Numbered from the stretch's first letter, positions 8,321-17,524 are shown. The stretch: DNA of 53,858 bases from Candidatus Nanopelagicales bacterium (GCA_030700225.1 JAUYJT010000070.1:1-53858); one strand, 5' to 3'. Notes: generated by a model not told the origin, from the sequence alone. A program made the numbers and translations.

Positions 8321-8418
8321 CGTCGCATCGGGAACTTCACGGGTTCTTCATGGATCCAGCGCCAGACCGCCGGATCGTTGGCAGATCATGAAGGTGGAGA
8401 CCTAGTGAGGTGGTTGCC

Positions 8419-8679
8419 ATGATGTGGGGATACGGAGACTACGGAGGCGGCTGGTCGTGGATCATGCTCGGCGCGATGGTGTTGTTCTGGGGCGGACTTC
8501 TGGCCGTGATCGTCTGGGCCATCTACAGGGTTTTCCCAGGGCAGACGCGAGGCTCTGAATCGGCCGCCGAGATCCTGGACCGGCGGTTCGCTAGCGGCGA
8601 GATCGACACGGAAACCTACCGCGCCGCGCTGCGGGAGATCGGCGCTTCGCGCTCCAGCGCCAGCCGCGACGCTTTCTAG
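8419..8679 (+). CDS. Small SHOCT-domain membrane protein
   Basis: This 86-residue protein has a glycine/tyrosine-rich N-terminus (MMWGYGDYGGGW), one membrane helix (SWIMLGAMVLFWGGLLAVIVWAIY split by few polar residues) and a C-terminal SHOCT motif (AEILDRRFASGEIDTETYRA). SHOCT segments are short helical oligomerisation modules. I prefer the ATG at 8419 because GAGGTGG lies six bases before it; GTG 8410 in the same frame is possible. It ends 14 bp before the response regulator, so the three genes are probably one operon, as is common for SHOCT proteins beside two-component systems. Confidence 0.75.
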   Translation: MMWGYGDYGGGWSWIMLGAMVLFWGGLLAVIVWAIYRVFPGQTRGSESAAEILDRRFASGEIDTETYRAALREIGASRSSASRDAF

Positions 8680-8693
8680 GGGACAATGAGCGG

Positions 8694-9401
8694 GTGAGTT
8701 CGAACAAGCCCGTAGTCCTCGTCGTAGACGATGAGGCCGCGCTAACGAAGGTCGTGGCCAGCTACCTAACCCGAGAAGGGTTCGACACGTGCTTCGCGCA
8801 CGACGGACCGAGCGCCGTCGAGGTTGCCAAGGCGCGGCGGCCAGACCTGATAATCCTCGACGTGATGCTTCCGGGGTTTGACGGATTCGAGGTATGCAGA
8901 CAGATCAGGACGTTTTCGGACGCCTACGTGCTCATGTTGACCGCCCGGGACGATGAGACCGACGCGGTCGTGGGGCTTTCCGTCGGTGCCGACGACTATG
9001 TTGTCAAGCCGTTTGGGCCCCGGGAGCTAGTGGCCCGGGCCAAGGCTCTGCTGCGTCGTCCGAGGGCGGAGCAAGCCGTCGCTTCTGAGCCGTACGGCGG
9101 CGAGCCGCTCATCTGCGGTGATCTAGTCGTTGATCCCGTGTCCCGCAGGGTTCACGTCGCGGGCAAGGAGGTTGCGCTCACCCGCACGGAGTTCGACATC
9201 CTTTCGGCGCTGGCCGCCCGGCCGACGGCAGCGTTCACCAGGCGTCAGCTCATTGAGGCGGTCTGGGGTTCCGACTGGGTTGGTGGGGACCAGATCGTTG
9301 ATGTCCACATCGGGCACATTCGCGGCAAGCTGGGCGACGACGCGAGCGAACCCCGGTACGTTCGTACGATTCGCGGCATCGGCTACGGATTGAGCCCCTA
9401 G
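8694..9401 (+). CDS. OmpR/PhoB-family response regulator
   Basis: The 235-residue protein starts at GTG 8694. Its receiver domain (about residues 5-118) has VVDDE, the phospho-acceptor Asp56 in LIILDVMLPG, and Lys104 in DDYVVKPF. A C-terminal winged-helix DNA-binding domain (about 140-235) has LTRTEFDILSALA, RRQLIEAVWG and the DVHIGHIRGKLG recognition helix region. Its stop codon overlaps the first base of the kinase start (TAGTG), which shows translational coupling. The stimulus cannot be deduced. Confidence 0.92.
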   Translation: MSSNKPVVLVVDDEAALTKVVASYLTREGFDTCFAHDGPSAVEVAKARRPDLIILDVMLPGFDGFEVCRQIRTFSDAYVLMLTARDDETDAVVGLSVGADDYVVKPFGPRELVARAKALLRRPRAEQAVASEPYGGEPLICGDLVVDPVSRRVHVAGKEVALTRTEFDILSALAARPTAAFTRRQLIEAVWGSDWVGGDQIVDVHIGHIRGKLGDDASEPRYVRTIRGIGYGLSP

Positions 9402-10495
9402 TGAGGGCACTGGGCCTCGGTGCCCGCCTGCTCACGATCCAGATTCTCGTACTGATCGCCGGCGCCGCCGCGCTCGTGGTGACCGCCTTCCTAATCGCGC
9501 CGCCGATATTCCGCTTGCACCTTGGCGAGCCAGACGGCGCCAATTCAGAGTTGACGCGCCATGCCCAGGAGGCCTTCGCGACGGGGTTGACTACGGCACT
9601 GTCGGTTGGCGGCTTGGTGGCTCTCGCTGTCGCGATTGCCACGTCGGCCCTACTCGTGCGGCGCATCGCTTCTCCGGTGGGCGCTCTGGCGGAGGCAGCG
9701 CGGAAGGTAGCTGGTGGGAACTACGACGTTGCGATCGAACCGTCCGGGCTGGGGCCGGACTTCGACGCTCTCGAATCCGCGTTCCGAGACATGGCCCGCC
9801 AGTTGCGCACCTCGGAGGAGGGCAGGCAAAGGTTGGTCGCGGATCTGGTTCACGAGCTGCGGACGCCGGTGGCAGTTTTGGACGCCTACGTGCAAGGGCT
9901 GGAAGATGGCGTTATCGGGCAGTCCGCGTCTACGTGGGCAGTTCTGCATGATCAAACACACCGGCTGACTCGGCTCGCCGGGGATCTGAGCGAGCTGTCA
10001 TCTGTCGACGAGCACGCTCTCGCACTCGCGTTGTCGCCGGAGGACCTGGACGATGTGGCAAGGATCGCGGTCATGTCCGCTCTGCCCCGCTACGAGGCCA
10101 AGGGAGTGGAGCTCACCTTCGTGGGGGGTGAGGGCCTGCTGTGTCAGCTAGATCGCGCGAGGATTGGGCAGGTGCTGACGAATCTTCTCGACAACGCTCT
10201 GCGCCACACTCCGTCGGGCGGTCGGGTCACTGTCACTACGGCTAGGCATGGACGACGAATGGCTTCGGTTAGCGTCGCCGATTCGGGCGAGGGCATTCCA
10301 CCGGAGGACCTCGTCAGCGTCTTCGACCGCTTTCACCGCGGAGATCCGGCGCGTCACAGGGAAGGAGACTCCGGTAGCGGGTTGGGACTGACGATCGCTC
10401 GCGGGATTGCCCGCGCCCATGGTGGGGATCTCGTTGCTTCCAGCTCGGGCAGTGGCCGGGGCGCCACGATGCGACTCGCTTTGCTCATTAGCTGA
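9401..10495 (+). CDS. HAMP-containing sensor histidine kinase
   Basis: A 364-residue kinase with GTG start sharing one base with the response regulator stop. It has two membrane helices (about residues 12-34 and 62-85) flanking a very short extracytoplasmic loop of about 27 residues, a HAMP linker (SPVGALAEAARKVAGGNYDV), and an H-box DLVHELRTPVAVLDAY with His151. The ATPase domain follows: N-box QVLTNLLDNALRHTP, G1 DSGEGIP, F-box FDRFHRGD, G2 GSGLGLTIARGI. The small sensor loop suggests sensing of the membrane or of a partner, possibly the SHOCT protein encoded upstream. Confidence 0.92.
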   Translation: MRALGLGARLLTIQILVLIAGAAALVVTAFLIAPPIFRLHLGEPDGANSELTRHAQEAFATGLTTALSVGGLVALAVAIATSALLVRRIASPVGALAEAARKVAGGNYDVAIEPSGLGPDFDALESAFRDMARQLRTSEEGRQRLVADLVHELRTPVAVLDAYVQGLEDGVIGQSASTWAVLHDQTHRLTRLAGDLSELSSVDEHALALALSPEDLDDVARIAVMSALPRYEAKGVELTFVGGEGLLCQLDRARIGQVLTNLLDNALRHTPSGGRVTVTTARHGRRMASVSVADSGEGIPPEDLVSVFDRFHRGDPARHREGDSGSGLGLTIARGIARAHGGDLVASSSGSGRGATMRLALLIS

Positions 10496-10527
10496 CAAGT
10501 CAGGGTTCCTTGGCGTAGCCTGCGCGC

Positions 10528-10944
10528 ATGCTGAAAAGAATTGCTGTCGGAATTGCCGCTTCGCTGGTGCTGGTCGCGTGTTCCACGCCCGCGCCGAGTC
10601 CCAGCCCATCGCCCACATCGCCCGCGCCGAGTGAGTCCCCAACTGGCAACGTGCTTCCCCCAATCCCCATCACCAAAGCCGGTGACGTCACGGTCAGCGT
10701 TGGCGACAACCTGAATGTGACCACGCCAAATGTGACGAAGGTGACTACTGACAACCCAGCGGTCTTGCGGGTGTCGCAGCCCTACAGCGATGGCAGCGCC
10801 GACTTCAATGGCGGGGCGCTGGTCTTGGCTCCTGGCAAGGCGAAGCTGACCGTGTTCGGCGGTACGCCAGGTGGCGAGATGTACTCGGTCAACGTCACAG
10901 CCAAGGCGTCGACGCGTTCGGGAAGCCCTAGCGGTCTGCAGTAG
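10528..10944 (+). CDS. Small putative lipoprotein
   Basis: The 138-residue product opens with MLKRIAVGIAASLVLVACST, a lipoprotein signal with lipobox LVAC. A Pro/Ser-rich linker (about residues 20-40) follows, then a beta-rich domain of about 80 residues (VSVGDNLNVTTPNVTKVTTD, then LAPGKAKLTVFGG). The last part resembles bacterial Ig-like or BACON-type folds, but I do not recognise a family. It starts 32 bp after the kinase gene and may be co-transcribed with it, possibly as a sensor partner. Confidence 0.7.
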   Translation: MLKRIAVGIAASLVLVACSTPAPSPSPSPTSPAPSESPTGNVLPPIPITKAGDVTVSVGDNLNVTTPNVTKVTTDNPAVLRVSQPYSDGSADFNGGALVLAPGKAKLTVFGGTPGGEMYSVNVTAKASTRSGSPSGLQ

Positions 10945-11071
10945 CCGATCGTGCCCTAGCTGCACAAGGGCCTTCGAAGTAGGGCCTCGTCGCCCGGCAG
11001 GCATCAGGTCGCGGTGCTCAATAGAGTTCCGGCTAGAGCCCTGACTGCCAGGACACGGAGGCCTCCTCGTC

Positions 11072-12856
11072 GTGCTAACAGCTATTGACAGTCCGGAATT
11101 CAGCCGCGCCCTTGACGAGCTGGAGGAGCAGACCGGGCAGCCTCGCGAGCAACTCATCAAAGAGGCGCGGTCCTGTCTGGCCGAGATGGCCGCGCGTCCG
11201 ACGAGCTTGGCTGTGGCCGGGTGGGACAAGTTCTGCCGGTGGTTGGCCCGTGCCTACAAGCTCGATGTCGACGACGAGGCGATCGACCAGCTGAAGGTTC
11301 TGGCGCGCGATGCGACGCTGATCTTCCTGCCGAACCATCGGTCGTATCTGGATCCCCTGGTCCTGCATTCGGCCCTTGAGCGGCATGACTTCCCGCCGAA
11401 TCATGTGCTGGGCGGCGCTAACCTCGCGATTTGGCCGCTCGCCGGGGTCGGACAGCGAAGCGGACTGGTGTTCATTCGCCGCGAGTTCAAGAACGCTCCT
11501 GTCTACCGGGCCGTGCTGAGGGCATACTTGTCTTCGTTGCTCAAGAGCAGGACCAACCTTGAGTGGTACATCGAGGGCGGTCGGACCAGGACGGGGAAGC
11601 TGCGTCCGCCCCGCTATGGGGTCCTCAGCTACGTTATCGATGCCTTCGCCGAGGACCCGGAAAACGACGTTTTCCTGATACCGACGTCGGTGATCTACGA
11701 CCAGCAGCACGAGGTGGGCGCGATCTCAGCGGAGGAAATGGGTGGCGCCAAGAGCCCGGAAAGCCTGGGCTGGCTCTACAACTTCGCGAAGTCGCAGTCC
11801 CGAAGGCTTGGCCGTGCGCACTTGCGATTCGGGGAGCCGCTGGCTCTGAGGTCCGCGATCGCGCTCACTGAGGACGAGAATGGAAGGCCGCGACCCCGAC
11901 TGGCTGTTGCGAAGGTGGCGTTCGAAGTCTGCAACCGCATCAACAACGCGACGCCGGTTACTCCGACCGCCCTGGTCACATTCGCGCTGCTGGATAACGA
12001 TGACCGCGCTATCACCGTTAGGGAGGGCGCCGAGATCCTGCGTCCGCTATTGGAGTACATACAAGTTCGCGAGCTGCCGGTGACCGGTGACGTTGACTTG
12101 AGCGGGTCCATCGAGCTGCCTGACGCGGTCAACGCCCTGGTGCGTGAGGGCGTCGTCACGAGGCACGATGGCGGCACCGAGCCGGTGTTCGTGATTCCCC
12201 GCGACCAGCAGCTTGCGGCGGCCTTCTACCGGAATACGATCATCCACTTCTTCATTACCAGGGCGATCGTGGAAGTGGCTTTGCTGGGAGCCCTTGAGAG
12301 CGGCGCCGACGACATCAGCTCCGCGACTTGGGCGAGCGCGAAGCGCCTGAAGGATCTGCTGAAGTTCGAGTTCTTCTTCCCCCGGACGCGGGAGTTCGCC
12401 GAGGCAGTGGCCGAGGAAGCAAGGATTGTCGACCCGGATTGGCAGCTGGACGCGGGTTCGTCGGTGTCGGTACAACGGCTGTTCGAGTCGATGCGCCTAT
12501 TCGTGGCGCCTCGCGTGATCGCTCCGTTCCTGGAGGCCTACCTCGTAGTGGCGGATCGATTGGCCGACCATGACCCTGAATCTGTGATTGATCAGGACGC
12601 CCTGATCGAGCAGTGTTTCGGTGTAGGCCAGCAGTGGTGGCTGCAGCGCAAGCTTCACAGCCCGGAGTCGATCTCGAAGGACCTGTTCCGCAACGCATTG
12701 AAGCTGGCGGACAACTTCGGTTTGATGGGCACCGGTGGCCAGGATCTGCGGGAACGCAGGCGTGCGCTGGCCGACGAGCTTCGCGAGTCGGTGCGGAGAG
12801 TTCGGGCGATTCGGATGCTCTCCCGTAGCAGATGGGAGGCCGAGTTGGATGTCTGA
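11072..12856 (+). CDS. plsB: Glycerol-3-phosphate acyltransferase, PlsB-like
   Basis: This 594-residue protein should acylate the sn-1 position of glycerol 3-phosphate to give lysophosphatidic acid at the membrane. The acyltransferase blocks are clear: NHRSYLDPLV (His89 and Asp94 of the HX4D motif), RSGLVFIRREF, and YIEGGRTRTGKLRPPRYG. The long C-terminal half (about residues 290-594) matches the DHAPAT/PlsB-type helical extension. The GTG start at 11072 has GGAGG ten bases upstream. It overlaps the next gene by eight bases. The same plsB-plsC order is known for Rv2482c-Rv2483c in M. tuberculosis. It is shorter than E. coli PlsB (about 800 residues), in line with the actinobacterial type. Confidence 0.85.
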   Translation: MLTAIDSPEFSRALDELEEQTGQPREQLIKEARSCLAEMAARPTSLAVAGWDKFCRWLARAYKLDVDDEAIDQLKVLARDATLIFLPNHRSYLDPLVLHSALERHDFPPNHVLGGANLAIWPLAGVGQRSGLVFIRREFKNAPVYRAVLRAYLSSLLKSRTNLEWYIEGGRTRTGKLRPPRYGVLSYVIDAFAEDPENDVFLIPTSVIYDQQHEVGAISAEEMGGAKSPESLGWLYNFAKSQSRRLGRAHLRFGEPLALRSAIALTEDENGRPRPRLAVAKVAFEVCNRINNATPVTPTALVTFALLDNDDRAITVREGAEILRPLLEYIQVRELPVTGDVDLSGSIELPDAVNALVREGVVTRHDGGTEPVFVIPRDQQLAAAFYRNTIIHFFITRAIVEVALLGALESGADDISSATWASAKRLKDLLKFEFFFPRTREFAEAVAEEARIVDPDWQLDAGSSVSVQRLFESMRLFVAPRVIAPFLEAYLVVADRLADHDPESVIDQDALIEQCFGVGQQWWLQRKLHSPESISKDLFRNALKLADNFGLMGTGGQDLRERRRALADELRESVRRVRAIRMLSRSRWEAELDV

Positions 12857-14285
12857 CATCGAGTGGCTCATAGACGATGTCGAGAACAGCCCTTGGGGGC
12901 CGCGCGTTGGTGCCTTCTTCGCGTTTGACGGCACGCTGATCAGCGGCTACTCGGCTGCGGCATTCTTCGAGCAGCGCTTGGAGCACGGCGAGATCCCGCT
13001 GAAGGACCTGCTTCACACGACAGTTGAGCGCGTCGCGGTGGAGCGTCGTATCCACGACGTGTCGGAACTGATGCGTATCGGCATCGAGGCGCAGGCGGGC
13101 CAAAGCTATGAGGAGTTCGAAGGCTGGAGTCGCAAGGTCTTCGCGAAGAGGATCTCGGGGATGGTGTTCCCAGAGGCACGCACCTTGGTGGATGCGCACC
13201 TGCGGATGGGTCACACGGTAGTTATTGCCTCATCGGCTACGACGTTGCAGATCGGCCCGACCGCTGAGGATTTGGGAATCAATCACCTGGTGTGCACACA
13301 GATTGAGGTGAATGACGAAGGTGTTGTGACTGGCCGACTGGACGGTGAACTGTGCTGGGGGCCGGTGAAGGTCGACGCATTGAAGCGTTTCTCGACAGAC
13401 CACGATGTTGATCTTTCGCGCTCATTCGCGTACTCGAATGGCTCCGAGGATCTGCCAATGCTGGAGTCGGTCGGCAGGCCGAGGGCAGTGAACCCCGACG
13501 CGGACCTGGCCAAGGTTGCCCGAAAGCGGCGGTGGGGTATCGCCCATCTGAAGCTTCCCCCAAAGACGACTCCGATCACGATCGCTCGCAGCGCTGCCGC
13601 TGCCGGGGTCTTCGCCGCCGGTGTCGTGACAGGTGCGGCGATGGCGGTTCTCAACCGCAACCGCACGGTCGGCGCGAACGTCGCCGCGACTGTGGGATCC
13701 GACCTGACGCTGGCTACAGCGGGCGTCGAACTGAGGGTCGTAGGTGAGAAGAACGCATGGTCGCACCGACCGGCGGTGTTCATCTTCAACCATCAAAGCC
13801 AACTGGATGTGTTTGTACTGGGCTCTGTGCTGCGGCGTGACTTCACTGGGGTGGCGAAGAAGTCGCTGGAGCATGATCCTCTATTCGCCCCTGTCGGCTA
13901 CCTGGCCGACGTGGCGTACATCGATAGGGCGAACACGGCGAAGGCGGTTGAGGCGCTTAGGCCGGTAGTCGAGGCTCTGAAGGGTGGCAGGTCGATCGCG
14001 ATCGCCCCAGAGGGAACAAGATCGCCAACGCCTAGGCTTCTACCTTTCAAGAAAGGGGCCTTCCACGTCGCGATGCAGGCGAACGTGCCCATAGTCCCGG
14101 TAGTGATGCGCAACTGTGGCGAGCTGATGCGGGCCCACTCCTACGTGGTGCATCCGGGGACGGTTGACGTGGCAGTCCTCCAGCCGATCTTCACGAAGGG
14201 CTGGAACAAGGAGAACCTGGACTCGAAGATCGCCGAGGTGCGCGGCATGTTCCTGAAGACACTGGCGAACTGGCCTACGCGTTAG
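12849..14285 (+). CDS. plsC: HAD-like/PlsC fusion, 1-acylglycerol-3-phosphate acyltransferase
   Basis: A 478-residue two-domain protein. Residues 20-225 are a HAD-IB phosphatase-like domain: GAFFAFDGTL, the VIASSA motif, a Lys in GPVKVDALKRF, and SNGSEDLPML. Residues 285-478 are a PlsC acyltransferase with NHQSQLD (His315, Asp320) and APEGTRSPTPRLLPFKKGAF. The PlsC half should make phosphatidic acid from the product of the PlsB-like enzyme. The HAD nucleophile position of the DxD motif is Ala25 (AFD), so phosphatase activity looks lost. The ATG lies inside the end of the plsB-like frame, showing coupled translation. Its stop overlaps that of the convergent gene. Confidence 0.88.
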   Translation: MSDIEWLIDDVENSPWGPRVGAFFAFDGTLISGYSAAAFFEQRLEHGEIPLKDLLHTTVERVAVERRIHDVSELMRIGIEAQAGQSYEEFEGWSRKVFAKRISGMVFPEARTLVDAHLRMGHTVVIASSATTLQIGPTAEDLGINHLVCTQIEVNDEGVVTGRLDGELCWGPVKVDALKRFSTDHDVDLSRSFAYSNGSEDLPMLESVGRPRAVNPDADLAKVARKRRWGIAHLKLPPKTTPITIARSAAAAGVFAAGVVTGAAMAVLNRNRTVGANVAATVGSDLTLATAGVELRVVGEKNAWSHRPAVFIFNHQSQLDVFVLGSVLRRDFTGVAKKSLEHDPLFAPVGYLADVAYIDRANTAKAVEALRPVVEALKGGRSIAIAPEGTRSPTPRLLPFKKGAFHVAMQANVPIVPVVMRNCGELMRAHSYVVHPGTVDVAVLQPIFTKGWNKENLDSKIAEVRGMFLKTLANWPTR

Positions 14286-14989
14286 GCAGCGGGCGCCTGG
14301 CCCAAGGGAATGGGTGCCAGTCCCAACGGCCAGACCGCTGCGAACGCTGGGCTGGCAAGCACCTTAGCCAGGGCGGCCCCGGAGTCGGGTGGGAGCATGG
14401 CGCTGGCACTTGCGGATTCCGGCACCGTGCCGAATCGCCAGACATAGACCTCGGCTCCGCTGCGCCGCCAGGTCCGGGGCTTCCACTTGTGCTCCTGGAC
14501 AGTTTCGTCGCCGTGCCAGTTGGAGTCGCGAACGCGGTACGTACCCGGTGCGAGCAGATCCACAACGATGGCCGTGTGAAGCACCGAGTTCCCGTCAGCG
14601 TCGCGTCTGGGCGGGGAGTCCGATCGTTTGAAGCGCCGCGTGATGACTTGGATCAGGTCGCCGGGTTGCGCGTCACTCAGATTCACACGAACTCCGCCAG
14701 CTCGGCGATACGAGCCGTAGTACGCGCCGCCGGGCGTGCCGTAGCCGCGTACCCGGTGCTTGACGTGGCGCTGCTTGAGCACGCTGTTGACTACGGCTTG
14801 CGCGAAGACCTTGCACTGCCCGCCGTATGAGCCAATCTCGGTGGCCAGCCCCTGGGATGAGATCAAGTCATTGGAGAATTCGTGAGCCTGCGCCGGAGAT
14901 GCCGACACGAACGCAATGCTGAGTGCTACGGCGAGTCCAACTCCCGCAGCGGGGCGCGCCAGCCCAGGGAATCGATCGAACACTTTCAC
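14282..14989 (-). CDS. Secreted NlpC/P60- or CHAP-like protein
   Basis: The protein has an export signal (GVGLAVALSIAFVSASPAQA), then a cysteine-peptidase-like domain. That domain has Cys in GGQCKVFAQAVVNSVL, the SDAQPGDLIQV turn, a His in SVLHTAIVVDLL, and VRDSNWHGDE, which is the Cys-His-polar layout of NlpC/P60 or CHAP amidases acting on cell-wall peptides. The frame is open up to an ATG at 15076, but signal character starts near GTG 14989 (GTG 14983 is also possible, behind GAGGTG). The C-terminal 50 residues are Ala/Pro-rich and undefined. It is convergent with plsC; the two stop codons share bases 14283-14284. Confidence 0.65.
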   Translation of the reverse strand: MKVFDRFPGLARPAAGVGLAVALSIAFVSASPAQAHEFSNDLISSQGLATEIGSYGGQCKVFAQAVVNSVLKQRHVKHRVRGYGTPGGAYYGSYRRAGGVRVNLSDAQPGDLIQVITRRFKRSDSPPRRDADGNSVLHTAIVVDLLAPGTYRVRDSNWHGDETVQEHKWKPRTWRRSGAEVYVWRFGTVPESASASAMLPPDSGAALAKVLASPAFAAVWPLGLAPIPLGQAPAA

Positions 14990-15112
14990 CTCGCGGAGTT
15001 CATGAATGGGCTGCCGACCTGCCGCGGTCTGGGCGGCCAGCTCACAGGTATTCGTGTGGTTCTGGAGTCCCTCCATGGTGCTGGAAGTGGCCGCTCAGCC
15101 CAAAACGACCGT

Positions 15113-15148
15113 TAGTGATCTTGACCACGCTATCGGTAGTGATCACTA
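15113..15148. promoter_or_regulatory. Repeated TAGTGATC with palindrome, candidate operator
   Basis: TAGTGATC occurs at 15113-15120 and again at 15137-15144, where it completes a perfect 12-bp palindrome TAGTGATCACTA (15137-15148). It lies just upstream of the longest possible frame of the secreted NlpC/P60-like gene. It may be a regulator binding site, but nothing identifies the regulator. Confidence 0.3.
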
Positions 15149-15218
15149 GATGCGCGCGGTTTGGGGAAGTTGTTGATCATGGTGGGTGGGACCCGGACCC
15201 CGGCCGTTGTGCGGGAGC

Positions 15219-16550
15219 TCAGCCGCGCTCGTCTTGCGCGATGCTCCGGTGCCGCAGTGAATCATAGATGGGTTCTGAGCGCACGAGTGTCGCTGCGATC
15301 ACGGCAACCGCGGCTGCTAGCAGTGCGGCCGGCAGCAGGTTCGTCGTCGCTGCCATCTCGGCCACGATCACAACACCGGTCAAGGGGGCGCGGACTACCG
15401 CCGCGAACATGGTTGACATGCCGACAAGGGCGAACGCTGCTGTAGGAAGTGCGAGGGAAGGGACGGCGAGGTTGACGACCATGGCGAACAGTGCCCCGCA
15501 GGTCGCGCCCAAGGCGAGCAAGGGGGCGAACAACCCGCCTGGTGTTCCGACGGAGTAGGACAGCGGCCCGAGGATCCAGCGGACCGCCAGGATGACTAGT
15601 ACGACAGCCAGGGGCGGGGCCGCGGTCAGCATCTGTTGGCTGATGAGGGCCCCCTCCCCGGCCAGTGTCGGCGCGAACCAGCCGACGGCCCCGACGATTC
15701 CGCCGACAACCGCTGCTTTGGCCTCGAACGACAACTTCGGCACGCGCGTCATCTGGTCCAGCGACCAGATGACGGTCTTGTTGTAGGCGGCGCCGATGAG
15801 GCCAAGCATCAATCCGAAGAGGGAGTAGGCGGCGATTTCCCCCAGTGAGATACCCGGGGCGGAAGCCAGGGTGAACTCTGGGCTGTCTCCCAGGATTCCG
15901 CGCGATACGAAGATCGCGCACGCGGTGCCGATGATCGTCGCCGCTACGAGTCGCACTCGGAAGGCGCGGGTGAGTTCCTCGAAGACGAAAATCGCCCCAC
16001 CTGTAGGAGCGTTGAAGGCGACAGCCAAGCCAGCGCCGGCCATGGCAGCTCCGAGATCCGTGTTGGCCGCCCGGCCGAGGCGGGCGAGCTTGCCGACGTT
16101 GCTGCCGACGGCGGCGCCCATCTGGACCGTCGGACCCTCGCGGCCCAGGGCCATGCCCGCGCCCATGGACAGGACGCCTCCGACGAACTTCGCCGGGATG
16201 ACGCGTTTGTGCTCAAGTGGAAGTTGGTCGCGCACCTCGCCTTCGACTCGCTGCACCCCGCTGCCTGAAGCCGCCGGAACCCACCGCACGATCAGGCGCG
16301 CCAGAGCGACAGCGATCCCCGCAGCGGTGATGATCATCAGAGTCCCGGCCCACGGCGTGCCGTGCAGGAACTCAACGGATTCGATCCGGGCTTCGTCGGC
16401 GCGCATCAGCGTCCAACGGAAGGCAGCCCCGAGAAGTCCGGTAATCGCACCGGCCGCCGCAGCCGCGACCGCCAGCACTACTAGGCCTCTGCCCGGTGCC
16501 GTTGGGTCGTCCGGAACGGGAGGGAGTGGTTCCTCAGGTGTCTGTGTCAC
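15219..16550 (-). CDS. ClC-family chloride/proton antiporter
   Basis: The 443-residue membrane protein has the ClC signature regions: GSGVQRVEGEV (GSGIP region), GREGPTVQMG with the gating glutamate, GTPGGLFAP (GxFxP region), and a tyrosine in SEPIYDSL at the expected place. The FVFEEL motif keeps the internal proton glutamate, so an H+-coupled antiporter is more likely than a channel. The proline of GSGIP is Gln here. No CBS domains follow. The GTG start lies 11 bp after the stop of the VOC/SRPBCC gene, so the two are probably co-transcribed. Confidence 0.9.
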   Translation of the reverse strand: MTQTPEEPLPPVPDDPTAPGRGLVVLAVAAAAAGAITGLLGAAFRWTLMRADEARIESVEFLHGTPWAGTLMIITAAGIAVALARLIVRWVPAASGSGVQRVEGEVRDQLPLEHKRVIPAKFVGGVLSMGAGMALGREGPTVQMGAAVGSNVGKLARLGRAANTDLGAAMAGAGLAVAFNAPTGGAIFVFEELTRAFRVRLVAATIIGTACAIFVSRGILGDSPEFTLASAPGISLGEIAAYSLFGLMLGLIGAAYNKTVIWSLDQMTRVPKLSFEAKAAVVGGIVGAVGWFAPTLAGEGALISQQMLTAAPPLAVVLVILAVRWILGPLSYSVGTPGGLFAPLLALGATCGALFAMVVNLAVPSLALPTAAFALVGMSTMFAAVVRAPLTGVVIVAEMAATTNLLPAALLAAAVAVIAATLVRSEPIYDSLRHRSIAQDERG

Positions 16551-16561
16551 CCCGTTTGGGC

Positions 16562-17524
16562 CTACATTCCACTCGTGCGCGGGGACTGCCCTAGAGTCAC
16601 CGCGCCACCGTCGGAGTCGATTCCGGTGGACGAGTCAGGTGCCCAGTGGGCCGACATCTTGCGAAGCATCCGCATCCACGCGTGCCTGAAGTACTGGCGG
16701 CACGCATCCCATTCAGGGCCGACGCCGAACCCGAGCTGCGTCAACTCAACTTCCGTGCCCCCAGAGTCAGGGCGCATCGAAAGGACCACCCACGTGTGGG
16801 CTAGGTCGCCCGGGATATGGCTTGGGCTAGGCCACGTGAACGACAGCATGCTCTCTGGGACGTAGGACAGGATCCGGCATCCCTCCGTGCCGCGTTGACC
16901 CTCGGCCCCGTCCGGCAAGAACAGCAGCTCGAAGGCTCCGCCGATTCGCAGATCGATCTTTGCCTCCGGCATTGGCCACCAGGTGCGTATCGCCTCACTG
17001 TTGGTCCAGGACCTCCACAGTTCCTCAGGTGAGGCCGAGACCCGGATCGACATCGACAGGGGCTGCGCGCCGATACCAGCCTCCGCCACGCGGGGGGCGT
17101 GAACGACTCCCAGATACGCCGCGAGCATGTCCTGCGTCATGACTTCGAACAGGACATTGTTCTCGATCCACAGTTCCAGGACGTTGAAGCCGCCCCGGTC
17201 GAGCTGCACGCAGCGCCAGCCGACGCGGCGCGCGATCTGGACTACTTCCTCGATGGTTTTGCTGACCGATATCGCCGCGTGGGTTGGCGAGCGGTCCGGG
17301 GCGAAGTAGTTGTGGCAGAAGCGGACTTCACCGTCGGCGTCGTCAGGAGCCAGCTCGGTGCCGTGCGGGTAGATCTCTATGGCTGTGCCAGCTTCGTCGG
17401 ACGCCCACACGATGTATCCGTCAGGCCACGGGCCCAGCTCGCCGACCTTTCCATTGGTGAGTTCGGCGATCGTCTGGGCGACGAGTTTCGTTTCCTTGGC
17501 TGCGATCGAGACGTGATGGAGCAT
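16562..17524 (-). CDS. VOC-like and SRPBCC (AHSA1) two-domain protein
   Basis: ATG 17524 starts a 320-residue protein with two parts. The first (about residues 1-135) resembles a glyoxalase/VOC module: LHHVSIAAKETKLVAQTIAE, then TAIEIYPHGTEL, then FNVLELWIENNVLFEVM. The second (about 155-300) is an SRPBCC domain of the AHSA1 type: VSASPEELWRSWTNSEAIRTWW, IGGAFELLF and the terminal helix WDACRQYFRHAWMRMLRKM. Both folds bind small hydrophobic or metal-associated ligands. The longer frame to 17722 lacks any sense of homology. The function of the fusion is unknown. It diverges from the VOC gene starting at 17670, and both could share a regulatory region of about 145 bp. Confidence 0.7.
   Translation of the reverse strand: MLHHVSIAAKETKLVAQTIAELTNGKVGELGPWPDGYIVWASDEAGTAIEIYPHGTELAPDDADGEVRFCHNYFAPDRSPTHAAISVSKTIEEVVQIARRVGWRCVQLDRGGFNVLELWIENNVLFEVMTQDMLAAYLGVVHAPRVAEAGIGAQPLSMSIRVSASPEELWRSWTNSEAIRTWWPMPEAKIDLRIGGAFELLFLPDGAEGQRGTEGCRILSYVPESMLSFTWPSPSHIPGDLAHTWVVLSMRPDSGGTEVELTQLGFGVGPEWDACRQYFRHAWMRMLRKMSAHWAPDSSTGIDSDGGAVTLGQSPRTSGM

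Noticed and set aside
12315-13214. 299-residue minus-strand frame
   Set aside because: Antisense to plsB and plsC; composition is of a shadow frame.
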